Under the pieces are notes generated by a model. That model was not told the DNA's origin. It did no database searches and was given only the letters and a program-made list of their open reading frames with translations. 64,000 nucleotides of DNA from Lyngbya sp. PCC 8106 (GTDB taxonomy: Bacteria > Cyanobacteriota > Cyanobacteriia > Cyanobacteriales > Microcoleaceae), in contig NZ_AAVU01000001.1 of assembly GCF_000169095.1 (NCBI RefSeq), positions 62,001 through 126,000 of the forward strand, read 5' to 3'. A program made the translations under genes and the position numbers. Position 1 is the stretch's first letter. Each line of letters starts with the position of its first letter. Of this stretch, positions 62,876-64,000 are shown in pieces.

Positions 62876-63670
62876 TTACTTTGCACTCAATAATATTTCT
62901 AGTGTAGTCAACATTTCTTTCTTTATTAATTCAGAGTTTCTCTGAAAGAAGTCTACCAAATCATAATCTAAAACCTCTTTACAAAAAACGAAAAGAGAGG
63001 TCGTACTACTACCGGAGACATTCCCCATAATTACTCCGCCCCGGCTATTTCGATAACGCAATACTAAATCTGCATCAATTTGAGAAGAGAATATTGCAAA
63101 AACAGGTAAATACCCATTAGCCCAAGCAACAGCAACATTATCTATATCCGCATTTTGTCTCTTGCTATCTTTGCTTTTGTATCCCTGGCGAACCTCAAAG
63201 ACTGCTCCATTTGCTGGAACAGGAACATTTAGAAAACGACTATAATCGACTATCCATTGAGTAACTTTTGCTTTAATATCTGAATTTTGAATGACTGCAA
63301 GTTCTAATCGACCATCTAATGTTAACACTTTATCTTTATTTGCTTTGGTTTTGGTTGTATAAGACCAGGTAGAATATTTTACATCTTCATAACCTGTAGA
63401 GTCTATTAATATTTGCCTAAATAAGTTTTCACATCCTCTACCAATCTGACGATAAATTGAAGTCATACCACCCGCAGCTTTGTGAGCCGCATACATTAAA
63501 TCGGAGTCAAGACCAATCCATGAGTAAAAGGGATCGGCTCCATAAAGTGATAGAAACTGGGTTAGATTTAATCCTTGCTGTTTATTCCCTTGACCCAATT
63601 TGGGTTGATATCGTTTACAGATATTCAGAGGATTAAGAAATTTATTGAGATATAGCTTGTCGTCCGCCAC
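62876..63670 (-). CDS. Probable type II restriction endonuclease
   Basis: A 264-aa protein immediately upstream of a DNA methyltransferase gene. A PD-(D/E)xK-like core is suggested by GRLELAV (about 121-127, acidic residue), then GAVFEVRQGYKSKDSKRQNAD (split here as GAVFEVRQGY and KSKDSKRQNAD), with a Glu and a downstream Lys. The rest, including FLSLYGADPFYSWIGLDSDL and AAGGMTSIYRQIGRGCENLF, is not a family I can name. Endonuclease assignment rests mainly on coupling to the methyltransferase. It could instead be an R-M accessory protein. Confidence 0.7.
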   Translation of the reverse strand: MADDKLYLNKFLNPLNICKRYQPKLGQGNKQQGLNLTQFLSLYGADPFYSWIGLDSDLMYAAHKAAGGMTSIYRQIGRGCENLFRQILIDSTGYEDVKYSTWSYTTKTKANKDKVLTLDGRLELAVIQNSDIKAKVTQWIVDYSRFLNVPVPANGAVFEVRQGYKSKDSKRQNADIDNVAVAWANGYLPVFAIFSSQIDADLVLRYRNSRGGVIMGNVSGSSTTSLFVFCKEVLDYDLVDFFQRNSELIKKEMLTTLEILLSAK

Positions 63671-63761
63671 AGTTGCTCATTTATTATTTTAGCTTACTTA
63701 TTATAATAGATTTTGAAACACAGAAAAATTTAAAATTTGTAAATGTTGATTCTGTAGAACT

Positions 63762-64000
63762 TTAAGAACAGGTTTCTAGATCTTCATAGGGGCCAAGAAA
63801 TCTCTCACCATTGAAATGAATCATGTGATCGGGTTGATCGGCTATCCAGACTTCTGTTTCCCAAGAAATCTCCGCCAGATAACGAGTCATTTCTTTACGA
63901 CTCGGAAAGGCTGTTACAAATACTAATCCTTTATTACTTGACTGAAATAACTGTTTTAATTCGTTGCGTCGTTTTAAATTAACTGGACCTTGACTGGTGA
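63762..64000 (-). CDS. C-terminal part of an unidentified protein (partial at window edge)
   Basis: A minus-strand frame enters from the right edge and ends with TAA at 63762-63764 after about 78 residues: LKRRNELKQLFQSSNKGLVF, FPSRKEMTRYLAEISWETEV, WIADQPDHMIHFNGERFLGP, then YEDLETCS. It looks like an alpha/beta domain end with a parallel strand LVFVTAF. I do not recognise it. It lies 91 bases upstream of the R-M pair on the same strand and might be part of that locus. Confidence 0.6.
   Translation of the reverse strand, partial: TSQGPVNLKRRNELKQLFQSSNKGLVFVTAFPSRKEMTRYLAEISWETEVWIADQPDHMIHFNGERFLGPYEDLETCS

Overview
The window comes from a cyanobacterium, most likely a filamentous one; I do not assign a genus. 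The evidence is a psbM photosystem II gene, a helical carotenoid protein (OCP N-terminal family), a ThiD2-ThiE fusion, several cyanobacteria-restricted families (DUF3318, DUF4327, DUF3038/DUF4335, DUF1400, HpsJ-like), an SLH-bearing outer-membrane porin, and many copies of the HIP1 octamer GCGATCGC (for example at 61376 and 61423). Base composition is moderately AT-rich. No rRNA, tRNA or CRISPR array was recognised.

Layout. 1-13 kb is mostly housekeeping: an HpsJ-like membrane protein, RimK, PsbM, a tandem universal stress protein, a thioesterase, a YbjN-type protein, MutL, an unknown membrane protein, a SirB1-type protein, a DUF1400 protein, an SRPBCC protein, a TM-helix (mechanosensitive-like) channel protein and DUF3318. 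At 12.9-13.8 kb a 5'-truncated methyltransferase abuts a truncated IS200/IS605-type tnpB. 14.0-18.4 kb is a polyamine ABC transporter operon in the order potA-potD-potB-potC, with an octanucleotide G-rich repeat between potB and potC. 18.4-25.3 kb holds a methyltransferase, a secreted beta-helix/SPOR protein, thiE-thiS, a second stress protein, DUF4327 and mazG.

25.3-36 kb starts with an 84-bp tandem repeat array. It continues with an SLH/WD40-like protein next to a secreted endonuclease I, an lpxB / MsbA-like ABC exporter pair, and a GT2 / GT39 lipid-linked sugar pair. 36-40 kb is looser: a long gap, the helical carotenoid protein, an EVE-domain protein, a TPR protein and the decayed remains of a GT2 glycosyltransferase. 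40-44.6 kb carries a sigma-like regulator divergent from a second complete polyamine-type operon in a different order (potB-potC-potD-potA). 44.7-53.4 kb holds an SLH porin with a candidate Yfr1 sRNA pairing site over its ribosome binding site, a 160-bp element with terminal inverted repeats, the DUF3038-DUF4335 pair, an M20 amidohydrolase, an old-yellow-enzyme homologue and a GH13 amylase.

53.5-57.7 kb is the most suggestive cluster: a CHAT (caspase-like) protease fused to an FHA domain, a 197-aa helical protein of unknown function and a large sigma-70-family factor, all in the same direction. The architecture recalls CHAT-protease/sigma-factor circuits known elsewhere, but the functional link here is inference. 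The window closes with a Nudix hydrolase, glycogen debranching enzyme (glgX), purC and a probable type II restriction-modification pair.
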